Source: Sinorhizobium meliloti 4H41 (GTDB lineage: Bacteria > Pseudomonadota > Alphaproteobacteria > Rhizobiales > Rhizobiaceae). Taken from it: a stretch of DNA of 64,000 bases. The DNA is taken from assembly GCF_000375585.1 (NCBI RefSeq), contig NZ_AQWP01000002.1, forward strand, positions 248,001 to 312,000. Direction: 5' to 3'. Positions 19,126 to 28,370 of the stretch are shown one piece after another; position 1 is the stretch's first letter; each line of letters starts with the position of its first letter. A model generated the notes under the pieces. That model saw nothing but the letters and a program-made list of their open reading frames with translations. It searched no databases and was not told the DNA's origin. Made by a program: the position numbers and the translations under genes.

Positions 19126-19548
19126 ATGTCCGTTTTCAACCGCCTGCTCGCCAGTCGGAAGGGTGCTGCCGCCATTGAATTCGCAGTCATTGCGCCGCTT
19201 TTCTTCATGTGCGTGCTGACGCTGATAGCCTACGGGATCTATCTGAGCGCCGCACATTCCATCCAGCAGATAGCCGCGGATGCGGCACGGACGGCGATTG
19301 CGGGCCTTTCCGAAGAAGAGCGGGAGCGCCTTGCGACCGATTACATCCGGCGCACGACGATGAGCCAGACCTTCATCGACTCCTCCCGCATGAACGTCAC
19401 CGTCCGCGATGACGCCAACAATACCAACCAGTTCACCGTCACCATCTCCTATGACGCAAGCGACCTCCCCATCTGGAAGCTCTTCACCTTTGCCCTGCCG
19501 GGTGAGCAGATCGAGCGTTACGCGACGATACGTGTGGGAGGCATCTGA
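19126..19548 (+). CDS. TadE-like pseudopilin-type protein
   Basis: A 140-residue protein starting with a short basic leader, then RKGAAAIEFAVIAPLFFMCVLTLIAYGIYL, a TadE/TadG-type N-terminal segment with the conserved Glu in the transmembrane helix (AAIEFA). TadE-type pseudopilins act in Flp/Tad pilus assembly. It is followed immediately by a second Tad-type gene (the next ATG starts one base after the stop). No other tad/cpa gene is in the window. The 280 bases upstream are unusually A/T-rich after the palindrome and probably hold its promoter. Confidence 0.8.
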   Translation: MSVFNRLLASRKGAAAIEFAVIAPLFFMCVLTLIAYGIYLSAAHSIQQIAADAARTAIAGLSEEERERLATDYIRRTTMSQTFIDSSRMNVTVRDDANNTNQFTVTISYDASDLPIWKLFTFALPGEQIERYATIRVGGI

Positions 19549-19549
19549 G

Positions 19550-21283
19550 ATGCATGGAGCGACATCCGCCGTTCGGCGATACCTGAAGTCCCGCACCGGC
19601 AATATTGGCGTCTCGGCGGCCCTCGTCATGCCGCTGGTGGTCGCGTCGATGGGGCTCGGCATCGATTACGGCTATCTCACCCTTCAGCGGCGCGAGCTGC
19701 AGTCTGTCGCGGACCTCGCCTCGATCGCGGCCGCGGCCAATGTAAGTTCAGCGGAAGAGGCCGTGCTCGCCCACTTCCGGAGCAACGGTCTCGGCTTCGC
19801 CGTCTCGACTCCCTCGGGGCTGATGACTGTGGACGGCAAACTCCTGCCGAACGACGTCGAAACCGCCGCAAAGGGGGTGGCTACGGTCGTGCGCGGGCGC
19901 TATGTCCCCGACCCGACGATCGATGCCGGCCAACGGTTCATCAGGGGGGCCCTGCCCGCCGACGCCGTCCAGGTTACGCTTGAGAAGAAGGGCGACATCT
20001 ATCTCGCGGCGCTGTTCAGCGAGTCGCCAGATTTGAGCGTGATCGGCACCGCGGCGAGTTCGAAAATCGCTGCCTTCTCCGTCGGCTCCCGCCTTGCCAG
20101 CCTCAATGGGGGCCTCTTGAACGCGATCCTCGGCCAGATGCTCGGCACCAACGTGGCGCTGAAGGTCATGGATTACGAGGCATTGATCGACGCCGACATC
20201 GATATCCAGCCATTCCTCAAGATCATCGCCACCCGCCTCAGTCTCACGGCCGCTTCCTATGAAGACGTGCTGACGACGGAGCTGACGATGCCGCAACTGC
20301 TCGGATCGCTGCGGCTCGTGCAGGGGCTCTCCGGAACGGTGACTTCGGCGCTCAAGTCCGTCGAACTCGCAACAGCCGGGAACAGGCAGACATTCACTTT
20401 GGCGCAGATCCTCAACATCGACCCGAAAAAGAGCCTCGGCATAGATGCGGGCTCGGACTGGGCGATGAAAGTCAGTGCGTTGCAAGTCGTCTCTGCCGCT
20501 GCGGTGATTGCCAACGGCGAACATCAGATCGCTCTCGACGCCGTTGCGGGTCTGCCAGGTATTGCCTCGGTAAAGGTCAGGCTCGCGATCGGCGAACCGC
20601 CGGTGGAAACGCCGAGCCATCGCCTGGGTTCACCAGGCGCGGCAGTAAGAACGGCACAGACGCGCCTCGCTGTCGAAGTCGTCATCGACGGTCTCGCGGC
20701 TCTCGCCGGAACCCGCATTCGGCTGCCGATCTATGTCGAACTCGCCCATGCGGAAGCAAAGCTCGCGGATATCCGTTGCTACGGCGGAAGGCCGGAGAAT
20801 GCGGCGGTGATCATAGATGCGGTTCCCGGCGTGGCGGAGATCGCCCTCGGCGATGTCGATCCCACCGTCCTGTCGAGCTTTTCGTCCGATGCCCGGGTGA
20901 CCCGGGCGCGGCTCCTCGACGGTCTGATCAAGATCGACGGCATCGCCCATGTCGAGTCCAAGAACCTGCAACCCTCTCGCCTGACATTCAGCCCCACCGA
21001 GGTTGCCTCGCGGACGATCAAGAGCGTCTCGACCAGGGATATCCTCTCTTCGACGACCAAGACCCTGCTCGGCAATCTCGACGCCCAGATCAATGTGGGC
21101 GGTCTCCTCTCGATCGGAAGTCCGACTTTATTGCAGCAGGCCCTGGCGCAAACACTCGGCGCCGTGACCGCACCCGTCGATCAATTGCTCTACAATCTAC
21201 TGCTCCTGGTCGGCGTGCGCGTCGGCGAGGCCGACGTGCGCGTCACCGGCGTTACATGCCAACGGCCCGTTCTTGTTCAGTAA
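19550..21283 (+). CDS. TadG-like membrane-anchored protein
   Basis: A 577-residue protein beginning MHGATSAVRRYLKSRTGN then IGVSAALVMPLVVASMGLGIDYGYLTLQRRELQSVAD, the Flp/TadG N-terminal helix in which a Tad_N segment is followed by a RRELQ-type helix. The rest is probably extracytoplasmic and beta-rich, with two cysteines late in the protein. I chose the ATG at 19550 because GGGAGG lies 8 bases before it and the Tad motif begins there; the frame is open further upstream inside the previous gene. It is coupled to the TadE-like gene. Function beyond the Tad resemblance is unknown. Confidence 0.78.
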   Translation: MHGATSAVRRYLKSRTGNIGVSAALVMPLVVASMGLGIDYGYLTLQRRELQSVADLASIAAAANVSSAEEAVLAHFRSNGLGFAVSTPSGLMTVDGKLLPNDVETAAKGVATVVRGRYVPDPTIDAGQRFIRGALPADAVQVTLEKKGDIYLAALFSESPDLSVIGTAASSKIAAFSVGSRLASLNGGLLNAILGQMLGTNVALKVMDYEALIDADIDIQPFLKIIATRLSLTAASYEDVLTTELTMPQLLGSLRLVQGLSGTVTSALKSVELATAGNRQTFTLAQILNIDPKKSLGIDAGSDWAMKVSALQVVSAAAVIANGEHQIALDAVAGLPGIASVKVRLAIGEPPVETPSHRLGSPGAAVRTAQTRLAVEVVIDGLAALAGTRIRLPIYVELAHAEAKLADIRCYGGRPENAAVIIDAVPGVAEIALGDVDPTVLSSFSSDARVTRARLLDGLIKIDGIAHVESKNLQPSRLTFSPTEVASRTIKSVSTRDILSSTTKTLLGNLDAQINVGGLLSIGSPTLLQQALAQTLGAVTAPVDQLLYNLLLLVGVRVGEADVRVTGVTCQRPVLVQ

Positions 21284-21365
21284 AGCGCTCGCACACGTGC
21301 AGATTTCAATTTCGTGTGAAACAAAACGCAGGCCTTGCGCATTGATCATTACGCGTGAATGGTAA

Positions 21366-22328
21366 ATGTGGGGCGAAGGGACCATTGAGTGCCCCCAGCG
21401 CAGGAGTGGGGGGCGCGCGCAGCAGATGCAGCGGGTCGCGGAGAAGGGCAGCTCTGAGCAGCAGGTACCAACCGGCTTGACGGTTAGCGACCTGGTGCAA
21501 AATCCAAATTTCCCGCAAATATTGCAGGCAGGCGCGCGAACGCTGATCGCCGTCAACGACCTCTTCCCGCGCGTTGCGCGTCTGGTGGCGTCACACCAGA
21601 AGTGGATGCTGACCCAAGCGGCCTATTCCCTGCACCTGGAACGGGATGCCAACAACCCGGAATCAGGCATCACTGCCGCGCGGTTGCTCAAATTCATGCG
21701 GGATACCGGGGGCGCCAGCCGCAATACGGCCGCCGCATTCCTGGCGGAACTGGTCGCTTACAAGCTGCTTCAGCCGGCATCGGGCGGACGTACCAAGAGA
21801 GCGCGCCCTCTCGAGCCGACCGAGGTCAGCGAGACCGCGATGCGACTCTGGTTCAAGAGTCAGATGAGCACGATCGATCTCCTCGACGGCGGAACCAGAG
21901 TCTCACGCGTCGAAGCGGACAAATCGATTTTCGAACGCGCCCAGCCGCTGGCGGCACGGCGCCTCCTCTCCGACAACAGATGGACGACGCCGCCGAAGGG
22001 TGTCGCCATCTTTGTCTGGTCCGAATCGGGCGGCGTGATCCTCGACGATCTCATGACGCGCGTCTCCGAATTCGCGCCGATGGACGGCAAGGTATGGGTC
22101 GATGTCAGCCTGGCGAAACTTGCCGAGCACTACCTGATATCGAATACCCATGTCCGCCGGATATTCGCCAGGGCCGACGCAGCCGGGTTCCTTGGAAAAT
22201 CCGAGGATGGACGACGCGGACGGTTCTGGCTGAGCGCACGGCTGATCGAGGAATATGTCTCCTGGCAGGCGGTAAAGATCGAGGCTTTGGCCAGCGCCTA
22301 TGATCAAGCCTCCGATTGGGCTGCTTGA
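21366..22328 (+). CDS. Hypothetical protein with possible winged-helix domain
   Basis: A 320-residue protein that I do not recognise as a named family. The segment VDVSLAKLAEHYLISNTHVRRIFARADAAGFLG (about residues 240-272) reads like a helix-turn-helix with a wing (RRGRFWLS) after it. A similar HTH-like stretch (ITAARLLKFMRDTGGASRNTAAAF) occurs near residue 100. This suggests a DNA-binding regulator with two winged-helix units. The start is uncertain: the ATG at 21366 or the ATG at 21426 (MQRVAEKG) are possible and neither has a strong ribosome site. It follows the TadG-like gene by 82 bases. Confidence 0.6.
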   Translation: MWGEGTIECPQRRSGGRAQQMQRVAEKGSSEQQVPTGLTVSDLVQNPNFPQILQAGARTLIAVNDLFPRVARLVASHQKWMLTQAAYSLHLERDANNPESGITAARLLKFMRDTGGASRNTAAAFLAELVAYKLLQPASGGRTKRARPLEPTEVSETAMRLWFKSQMSTIDLLDGGTRVSRVEADKSIFERAQPLAARRLLSDNRWTTPPKGVAIFVWSESGGVILDDLMTRVSEFAPMDGKVWVDVSLAKLAEHYLISNTHVRRIFARADAAGFLGKSEDGRRGRFWLSARLIEEYVSWQAVKIEALASAYDQASDWAA

Positions 22329-22359
22329 CTGCCCAGCATTCGCTGCACGCCTTATGCCG

Positions 22360-22755
22360 CTACGGCCGCGATTCTGGAAAGCGCGGCAGGTCGTCGCTGA
22401 TATCGTAATAGCTCCCCTTGTCCGCGCAAAAGATGTGATAGCCGGGCTCGAGCGCCACCGCACCCTCGAACGTTCCGGCGAGAATGGACGTGTAGTCCAA
22501 TCCATCCGCCTTCCAGAACAGGGCCGATCCGCAATGCCGGCAGAAACCGCGTCGCGCCTCATCGCTGGAACGGTACCAGGTCACGTTCTCGACGCCTTCC
22601 ACTTCCATTTCACTGTCGAGCACATTTGTGGCCGCATAGTAGAGCCCGGTTTGCTTTCGGCATTGAGAGCAATGGCAGAAGATCAGTTCGCGAAGCTTTC
22701 CGCGCGTCTTGAAACGCACAGCGCCGCAAAGGCAACCGCCCTCGTTTATTTCCAT
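22360..22755 (-). CDS. GFA/CENP-V-family zinc protein
   Basis: A 131-residue protein of the glutathione-dependent formaldehyde-activating (GFA) fold. Zinc cysteines are visible in GGCLCGAVRF, FCHCSQCRKQTG and RGFCRHCGSALFW. Despite the family name most members have no proven formaldehyde activity; they bind zinc and probably a thiol or small adduct. It is a single gene between two transcription units, with no operon partner. Confidence 0.85.
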   Translation of the reverse strand: MEINEGGCLCGAVRFKTRGKLRELIFCHCSQCRKQTGLYYAATNVLDSEMEVEGVENVTWYRSSDEARRGFCRHCGSALFWKADGLDYTSILAGTFEGAVALEPGYHIFCADKGSYYDISDDLPRFPESRP

Positions 22756-22885
22756 CGTCTGCCCCCTTCGAACCTGTGCACTTCAACACATAAAAGCCGG
22801 GCAAGCTTTCAAGCTGGCCCGGCCAAAGTCAAATTCAGAGAATGCGCCACAGGTTCAGAAATATTGAACCGATGGCTTTATCGGA

Positions 22886-24259
22886 TCAGCCGTTGACGAC
22901 CATCTTCTTCTCGTCGCGGCCGCCCTTCATCCGCTCGGCGAGCAGGAAGGCCAGCTCAAGTGCCTGATCGGCATTGAGGCGCGGATCGCAATGGGTGTGG
23001 TAGCGGTCGGCAAGGTCGTCGCCGGAAAGCGCGCGTGCGCCGCCGGTGCACTCCGTGACGTCGTTGCCGGTCATCTCGATATGGATGCCGCCCGGATGCG
23101 AGCCTTCGGCGCGGTGAATCTGGAAGAAGCTCTCGACTTCGGACAGAATCCGCTCGAACGGCCGGGTCTTGTAATTGTTGAGCGTGATCGTGTTGCCATG
23201 CATCGGATCGCAGGACCACACCACCTTCTTGCCCTCCCGCTCGACGGCTCGGATGAGGCGCGGCAGATGCTCGGCGACCTTGTCGTGGCCGAAGCGGCAG
23301 ATCAGCGTGAGACGTCCCGCCTCGTTGGCGGGATTGAGGACGTCGATCAATTCGAGAAGGCCGTCCGCCGTCAGCGACGGGCCGCACTTCAGGCCAAGCG
23401 GATTCTTGATGCCGCGGCAATATTCGATATGCGCGTGATCGGGCTGGCGCGTACGATCGCCGATCCAGATCATGTGGCCGGACGTCGCGTACCAGTCGCC
23501 CGAGGTCGAATCGACGCGCGTGAGCGCCTGCTCGTAACCGAGCAGCAGAGCTTCGTGGCTGGTGAAGAAATCCGTTTCACGCAGGCTCGGATGGTTTTCA
23601 GCGGTGATACCGATCGCCTTCATGAAATCCATCGTCTCGGATATCCGGTCGGCGAGCTTGCGGTAACGCTCTGCCTGAGGGCTGTCCTTGACGAAACCGA
23701 GCATCCACTGATGGACGTTCTCGAGATTGGCGTAACCGCCCATGGCGAAGGCGCGCAGCAGGTTCAGCGTGGCCGCGGACTGGCGATAGGCCATGACCTG
23801 CCGCTCCGGATTGGGCACGCGTGCCTCCTCCGTGAACTCTATGCCGTTGATGATGTCGCCGCGGTAGCTCGGCAGCGTCACATCACCCTGTTTCTCGATG
23901 CCCGACGAGCGCGGCTTGGCGAACTGGCCGGCAATGCGGCCCACCTTGACGACCGGCTGCTGCGCACCGAAGGTCAGGACGACGGCCATCTGCAGGAAGG
24001 CGCGGAAGAAATCGCGGATCGTATCGGCGCCATGCTCGGCGAAGCTCTCGGCGCAGTCGCCCCCTTGCAACAGGAAGCCGCGGCCCTCGGCAACATTGGC
24101 AAGCGCGCTCTTGAGACGGCGCGCCTCTCCCGCGAAGACAAGCGGCGGATACTTGGCAAGACGCGCCTCCACGCTATCGAGCGCTGCGAGGTCCGGATAG
24201 TCCGGCACCTGCTGAATGGGTTTTTGCCGCCAGCTGTTCGGAGTCCAAGTCTGTGCCAT
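22886..24259 (-). CDS. aroF: Class II 3-deoxy-7-phosphoheptulonate synthase
   Basis: A plant-type (class II) DAHP synthase of 457 residues that condenses phosphoenolpyruvate and erythrose 4-phosphate, the first step of the shikimate pathway. Family hallmarks are [64 protein letters not shown] and [12 protein letters not shown]. Start choice: ATG at 24259 gives [11 protein letters not shown], the usual rhizobial N-terminus; in-frame ATG 24265 and GTG 24268 lie just upstream. It is monocistronic. Confidence 0.93.
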   Translation of the reverse strand: MAQTWTPNSWRQKPIQQVPDYPDLAALDSVEARLAKYPPLVFAGEARRLKSALANVAEGRGFLLQGGDCAESFAEHGADTIRDFFRAFLQMAVVLTFGAQQPVVKVGRIAGQFAKPRSSGIEKQGDVTLPSYRGDIINGIEFTEEARVPNPERQVMAYRQSAATLNLLRAFAMGGYANLENVHQWMLGFVKDSPQAERYRKLADRISETMDFMKAIGITAENHPSLRETDFFTSHEALLLGYEQALTRVDSTSGDWYATSGHMIWIGDRTRQPDHAHIEYCRGIKNPLGLKCGPSLTADGLLELIDVLNPANEAGRLTLICRFGHDKVAEHLPRLIRAVEREGKKVVWSCDPMHGNTITLNNYKTRPFERILSEVESFFQIHRAEGSHPGGIHIEMTGNDVTECTGGARALSGDDLADRYHTHCDPRLNADQALELAFLLAERMKGGRDEKKMVVNG

Positions 24260-24491
24260 TTCCATCACCTGTTGTCTGACGCGGATCGGCCCGCGTCGCG
24301 CCCTGCGGCCGTCACGCCGCCCGGCATCCGGATTTGCATGCGTCCGCGTCGGCAGCCCCGCCGATACCTGCGATCTGCCACAACGCCCGGGCGGACTACT
24401 TTCGCGGATGCGGGCTTATAAACGTTAACAGGGGGCTTGGAAAGCCATCCTACCAGAAAACGTGGACTGTCACGATGACGGCGGGCGAGGC

Positions 24492-25883
24492 TCAGCCGAC
24501 CCTCTCCCCGTTCCTCACGCGATAGCTCGGCTGATACATCGTGACGAGCTCTTCCGCCGCCGTCGGGTGAACCGCCATCGTCCGGTCGAAATCGTCCTTC
24601 GTGCAGCCGGCCTTCAGCGAAATTCCCAACAACTGCGCCATCTCGCCGGCATCATGGCCGAGAATATGCGCCCCGACGACCTTGCGGTCAGAGGCATTGA
24701 CGACGAGCTTCATGATCGTCTTCTCCTTACGGCCGGAGAGCGTCGCTTTCATCGGCCGGAACTCGGCGCGATAGACCTCGATCTCTTGGAATTTCCGGGC
24801 CGCTTCCTCTTCCGTGATCCCTACCGTGCCGATCTCGGGTTGCGAGAAGACGGCGGTCGCGATCAGGTCGTGGTCCGGCGAGGTCGGATTGTTCTTGTAT
24901 TCCGTCTCGATGAAGCACATGGCCTCGTGGATCGCCACCGGGGTCAGCTGCACGCGATCGGTCACATCGCCGAGTGCGTAGATCCCCGGCGTGCTCGTGC
25001 GCGAAAAGGCGTCGACGATGATTGCACCGAGCTCGTTGGTCCTGACGCCGGCCGCCTCAAGCCCGAGACCCTTCGTGTTCGGCACACGACCGAGCGCCAG
25101 CATCACCTGGTCGGCGACGATCTCACCATGTTTCATCGTCGTTGCCACACGCCGTCCGTCCGCATCCGCCGACACCGACTGGATGATGTCCTCGCAAAGG
25201 ATGCGGATTCCCTTCTCCTCCATGGCTGCGTGCAGACCACGCCGCATGTCCTGATCGAAGCGGGACAGAATTTCCTTCCCGCGGTAGATCAGCGTCGTTT
25301 TCACGCCCAGCCCGTGGAAGATATTGGCGAATTCCACGGCGATGTAGCCGCCGCCGGCAATGAGGATCGATTCCGGCAGCGCCGGAAGATCGAAGGCTTC
25401 GTTGGAGGTGATGCACAGTTCATGGCCCGGCAGCGCGTCATGCGGACTCGGATGCCCCCCGACCGCGATAACGATGCGCTCCGCCGTGACGGTCTTGCCG
25501 CTAGCAAGCAGCTTCACCGTGTTCGGACCGGCGAGCTCGGCGCGCGTATCCAGGATCTCGGCCCCGGCATTTGCCAGGCCCTTACGGTAAAGACCCTCCA
25601 GCCGGGCGATCTCCTGTTCCTTCGCGGCAACGAGCTTGGCCCAATCGAAACGGCTCTCGCCGACGACCCAGCCGAAGCCCGCGGCATCTTCGAAATGTTC
25701 CGCAAACTGCGAGGCATAGACATAGAGCTTCTTCGGTACACAGCCGCGGATGACGCACGTCCCGCCGTAACGGAACTCCTCGGCGATCGCCACCTTCTTG
25801 CCGAGCGCCGCAGCCAGCCGCCCGCTTCTCACTCCGCCCGAACCGCCCCCGATCACGAAGAGGTCATAGTCGAAAGCGCTCAT
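24492..25883 (-). CDS. gor: Glutathione-disulfide reductase
   Basis: A 463-residue flavoprotein disulfide reductase using NADPH to reduce oxidised glutathione. FAD motif GGGSGGVRSGR near residue 12, redox-active pair in GGTCVIRGCVPKK, a second Rossmann motif IAGGGYIAVEFA, the FAD motif GIYALGDVTDR, and C-terminal AVHPTAAEE with the catalytic His-Glu. I chose the ATG at 25883, six bases after AGGAG; the longer frame to 25952 lacks family similarity. A terminator at 25992-26021 separates it from the upstream genes. Confidence 0.93.
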   Translation of the reverse strand: MSAFDYDLFVIGGGSGGVRSGRLAAALGKKVAIAEEFRYGGTCVIRGCVPKKLYVYASQFAEHFEDAAGFGWVVGESRFDWAKLVAAKEQEIARLEGLYRKGLANAGAEILDTRAELAGPNTVKLLASGKTVTAERIVIAVGGHPSPHDALPGHELCITSNEAFDLPALPESILIAGGGYIAVEFANIFHGLGVKTTLIYRGKEILSRFDQDMRRGLHAAMEEKGIRILCEDIIQSVSADADGRRVATTMKHGEIVADQVMLALGRVPNTKGLGLEAAGVRTNELGAIIVDAFSRTSTPGIYALGDVTDRVQLTPVAIHEAMCFIETEYKNNPTSPDHDLIATAVFSQPEIGTVGITEEEAARKFQEIEVYRAEFRPMKATLSGRKEKTIMKLVVNASDRKVVGAHILGHDAGEMAQLLGISLKAGCTKDDFDRTMAVHPTAAEELVTMYQPSYRVRNGERVG

Positions 25884-25991
25884 GGGAACTCCTGCAGGAA
25901 GTGAAATGTCGAATAGGCCGTCGGCCGGGAGACGTCGGGCTGGAAAGCGCACACGGAGTCGCCTTTCGCCCCTGATATAGTATTGCGGCGC

Positions 25992-26021
25992 AAAAAAAGA
26001 AAAGCCCGGATCGCTCCGGGC
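25992..26021 (-). terminator. Rho-independent terminator after the DUF2059 gene
   Basis: On the minus strand, GCCCGGA-gcga-TCCGGGC followed by TTTTCTTTTTTT. It lies 60 bases after the DUF2059 gene stop and ends the rpiA-DUF2059 transcript before gor. Confidence 0.88.
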
Positions 26022-26083
26022 TCCTGTCTTGCGGTTAAACTCGTGCCGTCTGGTGGCGGCCAGACCGCCGGTTCGACCGGTCG

Positions 26084-26626
26084 TTATTGCGCAGGCGCCG
26101 TGGCGCCGGCATTTGCTGCCGGCGCATTGCCGATCTTCTCGTCGAGCGACTTCGTCGCTTCGCTGGTCAGGTCGCGCGAAACGCCGGCAGCCCAGATGTC
26201 GGCAGCCTTCAGCATCTCACGCGAGGCGATCGGGCCGTCATTCAGAAGCTTCTTGCCCGCGGTCGAGTTGTAGAAGTCGGCGATGGCGTTCAGCTCTTCG
26301 ACGGTGAAGGTCTTCGCGTAGATGGTCGCAGCTTCGCGCTCCAGATCCGAACGCCGCCCGGCGAGGCTGAGCGCCTTCTCGTCCACGGTCGCGGTGATCA
26401 GTTCCTGATGGTTCGGCGATGCCTGAATGAGCGTGTTCTTCAGGCGTTCGGCGAGGTTCGGCAGAATGTTGTCGAAGCTGTTGGTCACGCCGAGCGCGGC
26501 GATCGTCGCACGCGCAGCCTTGATCTGATCTTCCGTCACGTCCTGCGCCCGTACCGCCGGAACCGCAACCGAAACGAGGATCGCAGCAGTAGCGAAAGTG
26601 CGGGCAAGACCTGCGAATTTGTTCAT
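26084..26626 (-). CDS. DUF2059 periplasmic protein
   Basis: A 180-residue exported protein: signal peptide MNKFAGLARTFATAAILV ending near VRAQD, then a helical DUF2059 domain with the conserved stretch TFTVEELNAIADFYNSTAGKK (about residues 110-130 in mature form). The C-terminus is Ala-rich (NAPAANAGATAPAQ). I chose the ATG at 26626 because the signal peptide starts there; the frame is open upstream. It is 112 bases after rpiA on the same strand and ends at a good terminator. Function unknown. Confidence 0.82.
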   Translation of the reverse strand: MNKFAGLARTFATAAILVSVAVPAVRAQDVTEDQIKAARATIAALGVTNSFDNILPNLAERLKNTLIQASPNHQELITATVDEKALSLAGRRSDLEREAATIYAKTFTVEELNAIADFYNSTAGKKLLNDGPIASREMLKAADIWAAGVSRDLTSEATKSLDEKIGNAPAANAGATAPAQ

Positions 26627-26738
26627 ATTTTTCCATGCTCCTGTGTTGGCACGTGCCGCCCGGCCGATAGCCGCCGCCTGGCTGACCTGTGCAAAAGTCT
26701 GTCTCTCGATACGCCCCGCGCCGCTCGGCCGGAGCCGT

Positions 26739-27434
26739 TCAAGAGGCCGTAAGCGTGCGCGCTCCCTCAGGACCGGCAATGATCGCCATCGACGCCATTT
26801 CTATGAAAAGCCCGTGCTCGACGACGCCCGGGATGGCGTTCAGCTCCACCGCGAGCGCATCTGCATCAGGAATACGGCCAAAAGATGCATCGAGAATGAG
26901 GTGTCCGCCATCGGTCGTGAAGGCTCCGTCGCCGGAGGATCGCACGACGATATCTCCTGCAAGACCCAGACGCGAAGCGGTCTTTTCGATCGCGAGCCTC
27001 GTGGCGACCTGGCCGAAAGAATTGATCTCGATCGGCAGTTTGAAAGCGCCGAGCACGTCCACGACCTTCGATTCGTCGGCGATGACGATCATCCGCGCCG
27101 AGGCGCTCGCGACGATCTTCTCGCGCAGCAACGCGCCACCGCCGCCCTTGATGAGGCGTAGCTTTCCGTCGACCTCGTCGGCCCCGTCGATCGTCAGGTC
27201 CAGTTCCGGCAGTTCGTCGAGCGACTTCAGAGGCACACCGAGCTCGAGGCAGAGGCGCGCCGTCCGCTCGGACGTCGGGACGCCGGAGATCTGAAAGCCG
27301 GATGCCACTTTCTCGGCCAGCAATCGGACGAATTCTTCAGCCGTCGAGCCTGTGCCTATTCCAAGCCGCATGCCGTTTTCGACATGTTCAAGCGCCGCTT
27401 CGGCGGCCTTGATCTTCATTTGGCGGGCGTCCAT
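26739..27434 (-). CDS. rpiA: Ribose-5-phosphate isomerase A
   Basis: A 231-residue RpiA interconverting ribose 5-phosphate and ribulose 5-phosphate in the pentose phosphate pathway. Motifs in order are [12 protein letters not shown] (phosphate binding), [27 protein letters not shown] (catalytic Glu and Lys) and [13 protein letters not shown]. Length is normal. First gene of a probable operon with the DUF2059 protein. Confidence 0.95.
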   Translation of the reverse strand: MDARQMKIKAAEAALEHVENGMRLGIGTGSTAEEFVRLLAEKVASGFQISGVPTSERTARLCLELGVPLKSLDELPELDLTIDGADEVDGKLRLIKGGGGALLREKIVASASARMIVIADESKVVDVLGAFKLPIEINSFGQVATRLAIEKTASRLGLAGDIVVRSSGDGAFTTDGGHLILDASFGRIPDADALAVELNAIPGVVEHGLFIEMASMAIIAGPEGARTLTAS

Positions 27435-27653
27435 GCGCCACTCGCTCCCTCTCGATCCACGTCAGGCGGGGGCGTCGCCCTCGGCCGCCACCGTCCAATT
27501 CCGCTGAGACACTTACACGCCCGCCGCGGCAAACAAAAGTCAAAATGCACGGCCTGAACCGGATTCCGGCAGCGCTACGACCTAGGTCGCCATTGCATTC
27601 CACGCCGACTTCGCCTACCCGGTCGGACAAGGTTTTGCAGAACGAGGTTGCCG

Positions 27654-28337
27654 GTGTCCCTGCCCCTAGTCGTCTTCGATCTCGACGGTACGCTCGTCGA
27701 CACAGCGCCCGATCTCGTCGCCAGCTTGAACCATGCGGTGACGCAAGCCGGTATCGAGCCGGTGACCTATGCGGACCTCACGCATCTGGTCGGCCACGGC
27801 GCACGGGCCATGATCGAGCGGACTTTCGCGCTTCGCGGCAGAACGATTGCCGAAGAAGAACTGTCCTGGCAGATGAAAGAGTTCGTCGATTTTTATCACG
27901 GATCAATGCCGGGTGAATCCCTGCCCTATCCGGGGCTGGTCGAAGCGCTCGACCGCCTGCAGGATGCGGGGCTGAAACTCGCCGTCTGCACCAACAAGCC
28001 GGAAATGCTGGCAAAGCGTCTTTTGGAGGGGTTGGGGCTACTTGGCCGCTTTGCGGCGATATCCGGCGGCGATACCTTCACCGTGCGCAAACCGCATGCC
28101 GACCACCTGCTGTCGACGGTCTCGAATGCCGGTGGGGTGGCCGAACGGGCGGTCATGGTCGGCGACAGTCTCAACGACGTTCTCGTCGCCCGAAATGCCT
28201 CCGTTCCGTCGATCGTCGTGCCCTTCGGCTATTCAGACGTGCCGATAGAAAGCCTGCTGCCCGATCAGATCATCGGCCACTTCGACGAATTGACACCGAA
28301 TCTGGTCGAGACCGTGCTCTCCCGCAAGCCGAAGTGA
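27654..28337 (+). CDS. gph: Phosphoglycolate phosphatase
   Basis: A 227-residue HAD-superfamily phosphatase. Motif I is VVFDLDGTLVD with the nucleophile and acid Asp; motif II is AVCTNKP; the motif III lysine lies in FTVRKPHADH; motif IV is MVGDSLNDV. It removes phosphate from 2-phosphoglycolate, formed in DNA 3'-end repair and Rubisco oxygenation. The start is the GTG at 27654, six bases after GAGG; a TTG at 27648 is too close to that site. Confidence 0.85.
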   Translation: MSLPLVVFDLDGTLVDTAPDLVASLNHAVTQAGIEPVTYADLTHLVGHGARAMIERTFALRGRTIAEEELSWQMKEFVDFYHGSMPGESLPYPGLVEALDRLQDAGLKLAVCTNKPEMLAKRLLEGLGLLGRFAAISGGDTFTVRKPHADHLLSTVSNAGGVAERAVMVGDSLNDVLVARNASVPSIVVPFGYSDVPIESLLPDQIIGHFDELTPNLVETVLSRKPK

Positions 28338-28340
28338 AAG

Positions 28341-28363
28341 GGGCCGCTCGTCTAACGCGGCCC
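28341..28363. terminator. Possible bidirectional hairpin between convergent genes
   Basis: GGGCCGC-N9-GCGGCCC in the 33-base gap between the convergent gph and L,D-transpeptidase genes. No T-run on either side, so its strength as a terminator is doubtful. Confidence 0.4.
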
Positions 28364-28370
28364 ACTCTCC

